Positions 33,905 through 48,213 of a stretch of 64,000 nucleotides of DNA are shown here, in pieces (the first letter of the stretch is position 1; each line of letters starts with the position of its first letter). The translations under genes were made by a program, and so were the position numbers. Where the stretch lies: assembly GCA_032191485.1 (NCBI GenBank), contig JAVDOI010000008.1:857501-921500 (forward strand), read 5' to 3'. The stretch comes from Leptoclinus maculatus. Taxonomy: Eukaryota > Chordata > Actinopteri > Perciformes > Stichaeidae. The notes below the pieces were generated by a model. That model had not been told where the DNA came from, ran no database searches, and saw only the letters and a list, made by a program, of their open reading frames with translations.

Positions 33905-36900
33905 ATGGCTCGACTATTGTTCCTGATTATTCTCTATGCTCTTCCATCTCTCGTTGTGCCCATACATAATTCATCAACCGGAGGTAATTTGTGTGTGTTT
34001 GTGACTGAATATGTGCGTGAATCTGTATGTGTGTTCTGTCTTAATGGACAGAAGTAACTCCGCAGAGATTGTTAAGTGACCTGAATGAAGCGCTGTCATC
34101 TTTGCAGGGAGGAAGGCATCAGTTAAATTGACAGTGTGTTGTGTTGCTGTAATGTTTCTACATTATCTGGAGAAAGAGCTCTCCCTCTCTGCTCTTCTTG
34201 TCCTTGATTGTTCTTCCTTCTTTCTTTTGTTTTTTTCAGGCTGTGCTATCATCCGGCCTCCCAGGGATGGGGGGATCCGGTACAGAGGCCTGACACAAGA
34301 ACAGGTACAGAGAATGCTGTTACTGCTCTGAATGTAAATGACACAGCCCCCCCCCCCCCCCCCCACCTGTCAAATCAAGCATGTGAAACCACAGCTGGCT
34401 TGGAAGATTTTCAAAATACACAACACAGAATTGGAAGTATTAAGCAGCTAATACTCACTGTGATGTAATTTCTTCCTAATTGAATTGAACATAGAAGATG
34501 ACAGCATGAGGAAATACAAATTTGCGACAATAACAACACAAATTAGCTGGTGATTATTACTCCATAATGATGAGGGATATTTTAGCTAGCGATACAATAA
34601 CATTGACTAATGATGTAACAACGTCCAAGAATAATATTTTAAGATGTCATGATATCAGCTGACATTATTGCGTTTAAAACTTAAAGGAATAGATATTTTC
34701 TTTATTCCTGAGATGAGAAGATTGATACCAATCTCATGTCTGTGCACTAAATATGCCGGTTTACACTCATTTAGCCTGATATATCCGTGGAAACTTTGGG
34801 ATCTCCATTACAATTTAAAATGCTTGACTTCTACTGACTGACCCAATGGCAGGCGAGCAAGATTAAAACCAATCCCCTGACTTTATGGATTTAAAATAAT
34901 AAATGCATACAGCCGGTTTAATCAGATGAAATAATAAATGCCTCTAGTCCTCCCTTCATTTTCTGTTCACCTAAAATGAGTTGTAAATTACAACAAACTA
35001 AGCAACAAACATATATTGTGCATCTTGCTTTTTTGCCATTTAGTTTGATATAGAATGCATTAGTTTGTTAGTCTAAAGATCCCCTCCAGACATTTTTTAA
35101 AACATATACAAAATACTCTGCTTTTAATAATAATAACTACTCTCAGTGCATGGTTTCAAGTTTCCACATCACAACTGTGTGACTTGCATAACGGACAATG
35201 GATAGGCTTCCAAATGAGTTGCGATGTGGCAAAAATCAGGCTCCTATGTTCATGTGTTAAACTGCGGATTGAGGTGAGCACAGATAAACTCTCCTCCTTC
35301 AGCAGATGAATGTGAAAACAGACGCTGTACAAACGTCATTCTGCACAGAGAAACAATACATTCTTGAGTGGAGAGGGACGATAACGCTCACAAGATTGTA
35401 ATGAATTCTGTTCCGCAGCGAAACTCAAAATAGAGGGAGAGGGATCGGTGCAGTTTCAAAGCGTTGAAGCTGAGCCAGTCAAACGATTGAAATCTAATTG
35501 CAGCACTCTGGACGTATGCACACAATGACGTGCACAAGGCGAGGCTTAAGTTGGCCCCCCCCCATAACAGCCTCATTAGTCCTCCTTGGCTGAGCTGCCT
35601 CTCTAGGGGAAAAAAAAACTTTATCCTGTTGTGGTTGCATGAATACGAGTAACCCGTCATTTCTAAAGAAAGACCAAACTAAATCACCATTACATCTAAA
35701 CTTGTATTACTTTTTGATAGGCATGCGGAACACAGAGATGGGTTAGTTAGTTAAATCAACATATTTTACACCCTTCAGGGACATAATGATGGGTGACACC
35801 AAAAACCAAAATGTCTGTGCACACACGTGTCCAACACACTCACACACACACACACCTCAACAGGAAGTTGAAACATAGAGCTGGGCTATCCTGCTTACTG
35901 CCCTCCTCTCCCAACCAGAGAGAAGGTATAATTGAAAATGTGACAGCCCATGAATTCAGACTATATTGCCATAAAGTGTTCTTCCTAGTAAAACTTTATT
36001 GCCACAGCCATATGGCATCAGAGTCCATTCCATTGAGGCAGACTGAAGAGGGACCCTGAGTGAATGAGGAAAAACTGGTAAAAGAGAGCGTCAATCATGC
36101 TTTAATCACTGTCCCTTCTTCTCCCAATCTGTCTCTCTCTGTTCGTGTTTCCCTCACAGATCCGCAGTGTGCAGATCCTCCCCGTGGATTATGAGATAGA
36201 ATACATCTGCAGAGGAAACCGAGAGATCGTGGGACCCAAGGTCAGGAAGTGCTTACCCAACGGCACATGGACGGACATGACGCTGCACAGCAGATGCTGT
36301 AAGTCCTTTTTTTGTCATGTGTTTCATCCTCCTTTTAATCCCTCCACTCTTCCCCATCTCATCTCTTTTCAAAACAATTCTTGTTTAAATGACTTCTTAC
36401 GTGTTCGGACTCAGCATCAAATGAAGTTACAATAAAATAAAAGCCCATGAACACAGAGGGGAAGTCCTTTTTTAGGAGGACTGAGGTTGGAGTCATTTCA
36501 ATCGACAGTAAAGTAGGTGTGATGTCATTTTGAATGGAGCTTACAGTTGATATGTTGAACTTGTCAGAAAACAGTTGCTTGTCTACACGTCCAGCAGTTA
36601 TGGTTCAAATTAATTTGAAGTCGTGTTTCTGGCCACCTGATGAATGTAAGTCCAATATTCACTCTGTTTTAGCTCGGTGTTTGGTCTCCTATATCTTCTG
36701 AGGGTGGTATCGGGCTCTTGCAGCTGCTGTCTGTCTGCTGTTTGGTGCTGAGCAGATAGTTTACCAAAACAGCTGCAACCAATAACAGCAACATGAGTGT
36801 TGAGAGTGAATCAAAACAATAAAGTTGTGTCAGCACAGCTAAACAGAATATTTTAAGAATACACTGTATATTACAGTGCTTTAAATAGTTGCTGTTGATG

Positions 36901-39900
36901 TTGTAGAGCTGGGCTTTGTGGAATAAATAAAAGCTGATGTTTAACCTCAGAGACCCGCACGTTTTGGAATTGCCAGGATCAGGTATGATTCAATAAGCTC
37001 AATTGTGTATAAAATGATGTGTGGCTTTCCTATATATATTGACAATAAAGGGGTTTCTGAATAATGTCCAGTTCAGATGTGCCATTTACTTGCCGAAAAA
37101 TGCTATTCTCACAGGATTCTCCAAATGTAGCATAGCTATTTATATGTGTCCCTCAAGGTCCTGGTGTCTTAATGTGGTATTTTAATCTTTTAAAAAAAAA
37201 TCAATAATCCCCCAAATTTGCTTAATAAATGGTGTCAACCCAAATACCCATAAACTGCTGCAACAACTTATGAGACAGAAAAAAGCATAGGAATGTCCAT
37301 CGCATACTTCATAATGCTCATACTTATACACCTTATAAGTCACCTTATACATCTCAACTGTATCTTCAGGTTCCCAGCTTTCAGATGATGTGCACCACTT
37401 CTATGTGGCATGTACTGCTGACCTGCTATCTCTGTCCTCCCCTAAAAAAGACAAAATGGGTTAAAGAAAACACGTTTGGAGTCTCCCACATGCCTTTTGG
37501 CAAACTACAAACGCGTTCCCTTTTTTTTTTCCTTTTGCGGTGCCTTATTCTTTACATTTTGTAAGTATGAATTTAATGGTGCTCTGTGGTTTCAGATATT
37601 AATTTATAACCCAACCCTGATCTGTACTTCTCCAGAACTTTGTCCTAGACCTGTTTGGAGAGCTCCTTGGTCTTCATTGTGCCGCCTTCTTACTCTTGTT
37701 TCTGTCTCTGGTGCTTTTCAGAACAGCTGGTTATATACTGAGATCATGTGACAGATCACGTGATGCTTAGATTGCACACAGGTTGACTTTATATAACTAA
37801 TCATGTGACTTCTGAAGGTAATTGGAATACATATGCACGCACCACTTGTTAGTTTTGATGCTGGAGGCATTATGTTTTGGGTTGTCCGTCCATATTTGAT
37901 ATGATATTTTGATAGAATTGATATGCTAATTTTGACAGTTTCACACAAACGTGATGACATTTTGAACATACATGGATGCAAACTGCAACTTGTCTGGTTG
38001 GTAGAGGCAAACAACCATGAGGCGGTCATTTTTGGATACATTTATTTAGATTTCTTTTCATTTCAATACGTGAATTTGGGCTATTATGGATAGGTCCATT
38101 ACATGAAATGAATTAACTTCATTCATGATCCAGGCAACAATATGTGTGACAAAATAATCTCAACTCAAAGGTCCACTAACCAGCTTTATTTGGAGCTTTC
38201 AACCACATCTCATGGTGAAGAAGTAAAGAATAATGGAGCTAGCTGTCGTGCAGACCAACAGTCTCCTATTGGACGGTGAGGCCTGAATGTCATTTCGACT
38301 CATATCACACCTACAGTTCCTCTGCAAATACTGAGAACAAGGCCAGAGATCTAATCAAATCCCCGTAATATCTCCTGTTTTTGTTCTTTCAGTTCACATT
38401 CAACATCAGTGAAATCTCCCCCCCCCCCCCCCCCGAGAGTACATTCTCTAAAGCAGGCTTTTTGTGTTCTCTGGCTTATGTAAGAGCACAAGCTGCAATG
38501 TGCAGATTGAAGTTTCATTATGTGCTCACATGCTGGAAGCAAGATTCAACCAACTCGGCAGCTAAACAAATTATATTCAAGAGCTTGGCCATTTTGTCAG
38601 AAAAACCCAAACCAAGAGAAATGGAGGCTGCAAGCGAACATCACAAATGTGGGCTGAGCCTTTTCTTACAGGTCTGAACACATCTTATATTGTGTCCGTG
38701 TTGTATTAAATGCACGAGTAGGAAAATGTCCAGATGCATGCAGGAGCACCCGAAAATAGAACTTTAACACATGAACGACTTCTCAGAGAGCAAAGCTGCT
38801 CGAGAGGCGGAAGTAATCTCCTCAAGTCTGTCTCAGATGTTGGCAAAACATTTTGACCTTATTGCTCATTTCCATCCTGCTTGTTCACATGTTGGATGAC
38901 GACGTTAACAGTGTGCATCGTTTCAACACCGTCTTCCCGAGGAGCCAAAGTCAGCAGCAGCAGCAATAACCAGAAGAGATGAAGAACCTTGAAGAACAGA
39001 TCTATTGCTTTTGTCACGAGGCTGGAGTTTGTGACTAACAGTGCAACTCATTTATGTAACCTCGGTACTTCACGTTTAGTGCTTATTAGGAAATGTTATC
39101 ACGCTGACACACGTCAGTCAGCTTGTTAGCATTGTCATTGTGTCATTAGCATTAATACTACTTTAGTAAAATGACCTGCATTTATGTTGATTTCTTTTGG
39201 CTGGATGACACAGTTGGAGTCGTGCTTCAGGAAAGGAACTGCATTTTTTTTTTTTTTTAGCTGATTGTATTTGCCAGGCCTGGGAGAGAAGTTTGAGTTA
39301 TGTGTATGACACGGAAATAAAGAAATCAGTCAAACTAGCTGCTAGCATGGCTGCAGACTTTTTAAGTCTACTTATCCTTTAGTAAAACTTTCCCGCCCTC
39401 AAAAAAGTAATTTGTCAACGACATCACTCGTCGTGTTTACAGAGAAATGATTCTATCCTGGACTGTTTTTAAAACTTGTCATGATGAAAGCTAACTAGAC
39501 GGTTCGCTGAAGTCATTTGCAGCGGATTCTTCTGACTTTAGCTGAACAAGCTCCCCCTGACTCTGTGGGTACACCATTGGACTGTCGACGACATGTTGTG
39601 TACACTGGGGGGGGCTCTGTTAGAAACCACAGACTTAACATACGATGCATACTAAGTACGACATACAATTTAAGTACGACATACAATTGAGTGTGTAGTG
39701 CGTTCGAACTGCATAGTAAGGGGGATTGTGAGAGCAGGAGACACGCCTGGATGTAAAGCCCGACTAGATTAGCCACAGTGTGGATGCATTGGAGCAGCTC
39801 TTCATACTGTCATGGCGGACTGCGAGGCAGTTAAGAGCAAAAACCTGAGAGCTAACATGTATGATGTACTGTAGAAAAAACTTTTTTAACACTAAGATAT

Positions 39901-42900
39901 TTAATCATTTCAATTTGCCTTAAAATTAAAAAAGGTTAATTTACATTTGTGATTCAACAATAGCTCGGACCGGTAATGTGCATGGTGATCGATACAGTTA
40001 TGTGATGCGGAGAGTTCGTATTGCTTACTTCAGGGAGTCTGCTGGTAATGGCATACTTAGTTGGTATTTTAGTGAGCAGTGTGTGTACTCATTGAGTATG
40101 TATGCAGTCGGTTAGTATGCTATTTCCAACATAATCTCGTTCTCGGTCTGCTCTGCTGTTTGTCTAAGTAACATGTTACAATATCAACTTTATAAGATGT
40201 TAATACATCAATGTTTGTGTTTGTGTGCTGGTCATTTGGCAACACTCATTGAGCTTTTGGACAATCGATACCATTAATTCCTCATCCAAAGCACTTTGAC
40301 CTCTGATACATGTTTGTGTTACAGCGACTCCATCTCCCAGTTATTATGCATTTACCTTTCTATAACTCCCCGTGTCTCGGCCTCCCCCTCTCTTTTGTGG
40401 TTCTTCTGGTTCCCAGTGCTGCTGTGCCCGCGGGTGTGGACCTCCCTGGAGAACGGCCGGGTGACGGTGAAGCCCCCCGGTCAGCCGGTGGAGGGGACGG
40501 TGCTCCATTACAGCTGCCACGCCGGCTTCATCCTGGAGGGCAGAAACATCAGCCATTGCACTAAACTGGGCAAGTGGGACGCGCCCAAACCCACCTGCCT
40601 CTGTGAGTATCTCAGCCAGTGTGACGAAATGAGATTTTACATTAAGCTTCCAATTACAGTGGAACTTAAGAAGATGACGTGGTGTGGTGGGATGCCATTT
40701 CCTGTCTCGGGGGAGATTCAGTAGGGGTCTGCAGGCTAAATGAGGCTATTAATTGTGTAAGTCGATCCCCCCCCCCCAAAAAGCCAATCATCCTCTGGTT
40801 CCAGATTCTCAAATGTGACGACTAGACGCTTTTCTTTGTCGTATATGAAACTAAAGTGAATGTTTTTGAGTTAATGAAATAAAACAAGCGATTTTAAAGA
40901 CATTGGCCTTTGCTAAATATTATAGTCATTCTGACATGTGAAAGTGTAAATCGATTGTTCTTTAATGAAAATCATTTCCAGTTCATGCATTTGAATCCCT
41001 AACTGATCCTTTATTGGCAGAAACGTTCCTTGTATTCAAATAAACAGACAACCTCCACTTCATTACACAGAGATGGCTCACTTGTGCAGCCATGCCTCAC
41101 AAAAAATGGGAACACAAGGTTTTAAAGATGACGGATAATTACAAACACCTGCTCTCCCAACGGCGAAGCGCGGTTGCTAGGCAATAAATGATCCAACCAA
41201 TCAGAGTAGAGGGTAGTTCATACGGTTGGCACAGGCAGGTAAAAAAAAAAAAAACCCACAATGGTGAACACCTGATGTCCCACACATTAAACTATGTGTA
41301 CACTTGGATGAACACGCAATGAATACATACGACGAGAGTGTGAGCGGATATTTTGTGAGATCATCGACACCCGAGAGTGTTCCTCGCTTACAACAGTTGG
41401 CAGCTCTGAAGAGATTTGTCCAAAATTAGGACAAATAAATGAGGATTTACTGAAAGATATGAGATTGCCAACTGGTCATCAGAGGAGTTGGCATGGCAAC
41501 CAACTAAAGTTGCTATGGGAATGGTTGTATTAACAGAGATGAAAGAGGGAACTATCAGCCCAGTTGGACCGAGAAGTAGGTGACTTATTGTATCATAGAC
41601 GCTCTAGGATTCTCTCGTGTCCTCTGATTGCTTATTTCTTCTTCTGTGGTACCGACACTATATAGAACTATAGATTTGAATATACTATATTTTTTTGTGG
41701 TGTTCCTGTAAACGTAGGATTACATAATATTAACAACAGGAAAGTACTGCTCAGCATCCAGCCTTCAGTGCAGCGCTCAGGACAAATACAATGATGTGTT
41801 GCTGCCATCTAGTGGAGGGAAATAATTAGATTTATTTTTGCTTTACTGCACCAAATGTTTTACAAATTATACATTAACACGGTGAATAATTCAATTAAAT
41901 AAAACATCAATCTCCCATCAAATTCAATGTACAATGATCTTTTCCTTCTTGTTAAATGTTTCCACTTTAATTGCATTTTTTAATCAACTGTTCTTTGTTG
42001 CTTCTTTTTGTGTTTGCCGGCCAAAGATGACAGAAACTACACAGGTAGGACTCGTTCTTTCTTATTATCATGTCCATGATAACCAAGTCTTACTGCAATG
42101 CAATAGTTAATTATGTTTATTATTGCGTGGTGTGTGCCCCGCCAGCATGGACTCATGTGTCACTAAAACATTAAACATTTGTACATTAACTATGCACAAA
42201 AAACGTATACAAAACAAGGTTTCATGCAAACAATAAAAATCAGAAATGAAGGACATTTTACTGAAATGTGTATCCCTTAAAATATCATATAATCATTATG
42301 AATAACACATGAAGTGTCTTCCCCAGAACACATAACCGGTCTGTTTTTTATAGCTAATGGTAATGTACCTGAACGTAACTGTGCTCACAGACATCTTTGA
42401 TCTTTTAGTTAAACTTCAGGCTTTACAATATGTGCTGCAGATGCAATATGTGTTCTAGCCACAAGAGGGCAGCAGCAGCCTATAAAGCACTGACATGTGG
42501 CTGGAAATACAATCTGACTTCACAGGGAAAAGGAAACTTCTTCTATGAACAGCTTGTCCAATTAAAGATTGAGAAACAAGATCATTGAAGTCGTACACTC
42601 AGTTAAATAAATTACTTTTCATATCTAATATTAGAGCGCATCCATTTTTATCTGACAGCGTTCCCATCAGCCAAGGAACACGAGGAACATGTTTCTACCC
42701 CTGAGTATTGAGCAAATCCTTCTTTTATGACTCAAAAGCACAGAGAGAGAGAGAGAAGATTAAGACTATATAATCTGCTCAGGAGCATCTTTAGTGAGGT
42801 AGCATTTTCAACTCATCTCATCCACACTAACCCCCTCGTGTCTTTAGTTCATTTTAATTTCAAAGTTTTAATGAAAATTGCATATTAGTTTGATGCTAAT

Positions 42901-43556
42901 CGCTCTTGCAAAACACGCCCCTGCCCTCTAGAGTTAGAGACAGGTGGATTTTGAAAATGAAGAAGGTTAGCTGTGAGTTTGTCACCTAAATGTAATCAGG
43001 TGTGGAATATTCTGCTCACTAACCCCAGTGCGACACACGGCGCTATTAGACCTGCAGTTTGCAACAGGTCATTTCTGACAATGACCTCATGCGCCCCGGC
43101 AGATTTTTCCCGGGAAAAATAACGAGTCAAAACATCAACTGTAGTGCAGACGTTTTATCTGATCAAGGCAAAGGATGATGAATACATGTGTTACTGTTGC
43201 ACGATGGCTCACCCTCTTGCACAGTTATGTCACCACATTTAGGAATTGGCAAGATATTGAATCATACACGAGCTGCGATCCTTGGAAGGATCACAACACT
43301 CGCTAATGAATTAGGCATAGACCGGTTTCATAAGACGAACACACCTGTTCCCCCACACACACACACACATGCTACTCATGCACACACACACACACTGCAC
43401 AAACTAAACTTCAGATATAGTTTCAGGCAAGTAATAAAAAAAACTTTCCAAATGTCACGGACAGACTTGACAAACACATAATTAACAAAGCAGCAGAGAA
43501 CACTGTTTCCTCAAATAGACATTTCCATCTTCTGTCTCAATAGTGACCTCCTTCTG

Positions 43557-43600
<44 letters not shown>

Positions 43601-46600
43601 CTGCATGTGCCATCACCGCCCACTTACTGCCTCCTCAGCGGGAGAAAGGTTAATACCCTGCTCCTGTCTGTGTCTGCTCTACCGTGTGTGTGTGTGTGTG
43701 TGTGTGTGCAAACACGTATATGCAGTAGGATTGCATTTCTAGTTTCTGTTTCCTCCAAGTGCTGTATAACAAAACCACCAGAGTCAAAAGAAACAAAGCA
43801 GCAAAACAAGCTATATATATGTATATATACTAAATAAACTCTGTATATACTGTGTGTACATGTACGTATGTACTCAGTATTATATATTTATATTATTCTA
43901 TTTAATAATCTATCTAATCTTTTTGGGATGATTGTTTTTTAGAATGTAGAAGCACTCACATTTATTAAAGCAACAGGATGGCATAGTTCTATATATATAC
44001 ATATATATATATATATATTTATTTGAGCTCTTATTTGAAAAGCAGTAAAGCATTAGTCGATGTCCCATTTGTGATCAAAACATTGTGTTTATGTAAACTA
44101 AAAACCGTGAGTGAGATTACATTTATTTTTGTCTTTTTGACGAAGAAGAAACCTGGTAGTTACTAGCAAATGTGACTAAAACAGGAATAAAGACAGCATT
44201 TGCTGGAGACTATTTTCAGTGGTGGACTAATGCAGGTTTGGTGCACTGGGGAGTATTTACAGCAGCAGGACAGTGTCTGTGGGACTGACTCAAAATACAC
44301 TACAGTACCCCTGTTCATCGTAATCAAAGCACATGAAGGCTCATTGATGTGTTTTTTTTTTTATAGTTTTGACAACAATAGAATCCAGCTTGCCGTACAA
44401 AGTAAGAGCTTTATGGAACAGAGGAATAAGATATATCAGCCGTCGGCCACACAGAACAGCACCACTAGTAGTGGTAAAGCTGGATTAATTCATTGTCGGT
44501 TTTGGTCCTTTCATGGGATTTGTTGAAAATAAGACACTATATGGCCACCCTCATCCTTTAAAAGATGGGCTGTGTCATTGGGATTCTAGCAGTGCTTTAA
44601 TCTTGGCACGTGAGTCATCTGTTCAGTCACACGTGACAACAAATGGATTTTTTAAAGCTGATGAATTTAGTCTAAAAACACCGTGATATAGCAGAAAATA
44701 TTCCTCCTTCATGTCTATGTACATAAAAGTGGTTAGCAAATGTTGCTATAAAGCTCATGCCCTAGTGGCAGGGTATTTTTTTTTACAGTCGAACAATGAA
44801 CTTGTTATTCTCAACTCCCCTCCACCCTGATACCCAGGCATGATATATTACTCTAATAACCGAGGCGCTGTTGGAAACTAGTGTGTGTTGTGCTCCTGCT
44901 GCTGCTGCTGCTGCTGGACAACTTATGTAATGATGATGCTGTATTGAAGTTACAGCTTTTTACTGCATGATGAACTATATTTTTATAGAATGCCGGCCAA
45001 CATTTATGCTCCTATAAATTGGTCCTCCAATAATTCTGGCGCTGCAATGTGTAAATACATGCTGAGTTTTCACCTTGCCCATCTGGCACAACAAGCAAAG
45101 TCAGACAAGCAAAAAAGATTGCCTTATGAAACACTCTTTGACCAAAGTCTCATCTCTACACAAAGAAACGGGATCTGACTCGTACAGTCAGCATTGTGGG
45201 GGAAAAAAAAAAAAACTCACTGAATAAAATGCCGGCGTCTTGCGAATTTAAAACAGTCTGATTGATTTTACGCAATACATTTTGTCATCACAATCATTTT
45301 CACAATGATTCAGATTGAATAACAAGCGCTCGGCAAGTGGAGGACAGTGTAATCAGCTGTTACAAAAAAGGGAACATTCAAAACGGTATGTTCCCCCTCT
45401 TAACAACATCTGCCAGGAAGAAAAACAGGCCATTACCCTGAAGGATGCCCAGTGTGCAAACTGCAGACACACACACAAGCGTACAGTACGAGGCCCCTCG
45501 TTAAAGCTGCTCAGCAACATGTTACAGCACTCGCGTCTCCGTCGCATCTCCTCCAGGCTGTGCCACAGTTAATGTCTCCTCTGAATGTGGTATTTTGCCA
45601 CCACCGGGGGTTGTTAACACTGCACTTGTCCCATGCTGGTGCGGTCTCGCATGTAGTCGGGATCGTAGGATTACGGAGAGCAAGAAAAAAAAAAAAAAAA
45701 AAGAATATAAAGTTCACGGCTGAATAATTGATAGCGCGTTGGATGGGTCACGGGGTGGGAGTGGAAGGCAAATGCCAGCCGATGATCACTACACTCACCT
45801 CAGCCTGTGAGGCCTTGTTAGCAGCTGGATCTTAATAGCTCTCTGCTTACATGGAAATATCCAGATAATGAGATTTGGGTAATGAACCAGGGCGATATAA
45901 TAGTCATACTCCATCGCCTAACTACAGAGTGTTTTTAATTTAGATATAATGGTCTTCTTCTCAATTGCTGCAGTAAGTAATTTTAACACTGACATTACAT
46001 TGCAATTAGAACGCTTGCGCGGGGACTACAAAAAGCAGAGCATGAAATGAAATAACAGTATTGTGTTTGCAAAGTAAAGATCTCAGGTAACGAGCTGTTA
46101 ACCTTTAACATCCCTTAAAAGATTCATCAAAATCAGATGAAGTTGGCAGATGTGTCTCCAAAAGCATCAAAAATCCATTTCAGAAAACGACTTTCGGATC
46201 ATTCTTTTTTTCTTTGTGGTGGAAAATGCTTAACTTTAATTTGTTTTCCCTTTTTATTTAAGATCACGTCGCAGCAGCTGTTCACACGGTTCGTCTTTAG
46301 TGAGACACTTGTACAGAATGATCCATCTTTTCAGTTCTTAAGATCTGCTTTTAGAACACAAAAATAGAACGTGCGGTTTTTCATTCGAGACGAAGAAAGC
46401 GAAAAAATATTTAGTTATATAAATAAAACAAATTCAGAAAGAAGGATGTTTTGAGGAAATGTCCGCTTTACACTTCTCCCAAATGTATTCAAATGTATTT
46501 TCCTGAAGCCTTATGTAGGAGGGGATTCTTTCCATTATAAATATAAAAAAAAGTATATCATACCAGTCTTCTATAGATGGGATGTCTGGTTTAAGCCATT

Positions 46601-48128
46601 TATTTGTAATTGCCTTATAGCAGCTACACTCAATCTTTCAAATAAGTATTTAGTTGTTGTATGTTGTAATTCTTGCCCTACATGTAGCCACTAATTCTGT
46701 CTAAATCGTGTGACTCTTCATTTTGAACTGTAAAGGCTTAAAGGCCATTGTGCCTGACCTTGTGTGTACTTGTTACGTGTGTCAGATGGTGTGGGTGCAT
46801 GCTCGCATGTCTTTGTGTGTCGGGAGTTACAAATAGGGACTGTGCTGGATGTGAACAGAGGATTCAAACAGGTGTGCAGGGAGCCCAGTTTCTCTCTTAT
46901 CTACACGGCATTGCTGTTTCCAGAAATAAAATGGAATGAAGTGAGCCCTGACTGATACTGCCTGCCACATTTCTTGCTGATTTCTCAAAGCAGCTGTATG
47001 GACTTGGCCGTGGAGAGGAGGCAGAGATGAAACGGTCTATGAATTAGCAGAGGTGGTTACAGAGCCGGGTTGCTCACTGCTCGTGTGTGTGCTGGGCCAG
47101 TAAGCATGGAGCTATTGATTTGCAGGTCAAGCAGCAGCTAGGTATCTGTGTTAAAGCCAGGCTAAGAGTTACATGTTGTTAACGTTGTTTCAGCAGGATT
47201 TAAGTGACTATTGATCGTGCAGGTTCAAAGAGTATCCGTTTTTTTTTTTTTTGCGATAGCACCAGCTCTGGGGATGGCAATGTGTGTCCACAACTTTGAT
47301 CACAGGTAGAAATATCTCAACAAATATGTGATGGATTGGCATAACATTCTGTACAGGCATTCATGCTCCCCAGAGGATAAATCCTCCTTACTTTGGAGAT
47401 CCCCTGGCTTTTCTTTGTGGATGGATTGCCATGAAATTTGGTTCCCGCATTCATGTCCCCCTCAGGATGAATTAACTTCCCCTGTTAAAATGTAAATGTG
47501 TCCAATGCTTTGGTTTATGACCAAATACCTGCAAAGCTAGTGACATTCTCATAAGCCTCAGCTGTACTCTATTGCAAATTAGCAACTTTTAGCACGCTAA
47601 CACGCTAAGATGGTTGTTGCATGCACTACATCACTGCTGACACGGCTTTGATTATTTTACGTTATTTACCACACAGCTGCCGGATCAATATATTAATCAA
47701 TACAAGACATTGCTTTTCACTATGTCGCCCAAGTCCTACCGAGACTGCAAAAGAACCAAATCCATGCGCACTTGGCATAAACAAATCTGACTCTCTGGTG
47801 ATGTCACATTTGGCCTCCTGGAGCTGATGCATTGATCATAAATTGGTTATGGACCCGCTAGCCTGCAGTGTGAGCCAATTGCCAGCTGCAGCAAGTGGTG
47901 GGAGTAAAAGGAGCCAAATGCAAAGAGGAACATGTGACCAAAAAAAAAAAAAAAGAGGTCGGGTGGGACTCTGGTGGAATAGATGCACTGTTTTAAGTTA
48001 AGCACAGCGTGTAACTCATTAGAAAACCATTGAGGAGATGTTGCCCAGAGCCCCCTCCTAACCACTCATCTCTCTCACTCTCCCCCCTCTCTCTTTCTCA
48101 GCATACATTTCAGACTTGTCCTGGTTCA

Positions 48129-48213
<85 letters not shown>

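Larger units (their letters stand above)
36299..40416 (+). other. gabbr1a intron between the sushi domains
   Basis: Holds a DNA-transposon-like fragment (37635-37850), a C run (38418-38434), a T run at about 39246 and an inverted-end repeat (39625-40130). The remainder is AT-rich with only short chance frames. Confidence 0.55.
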
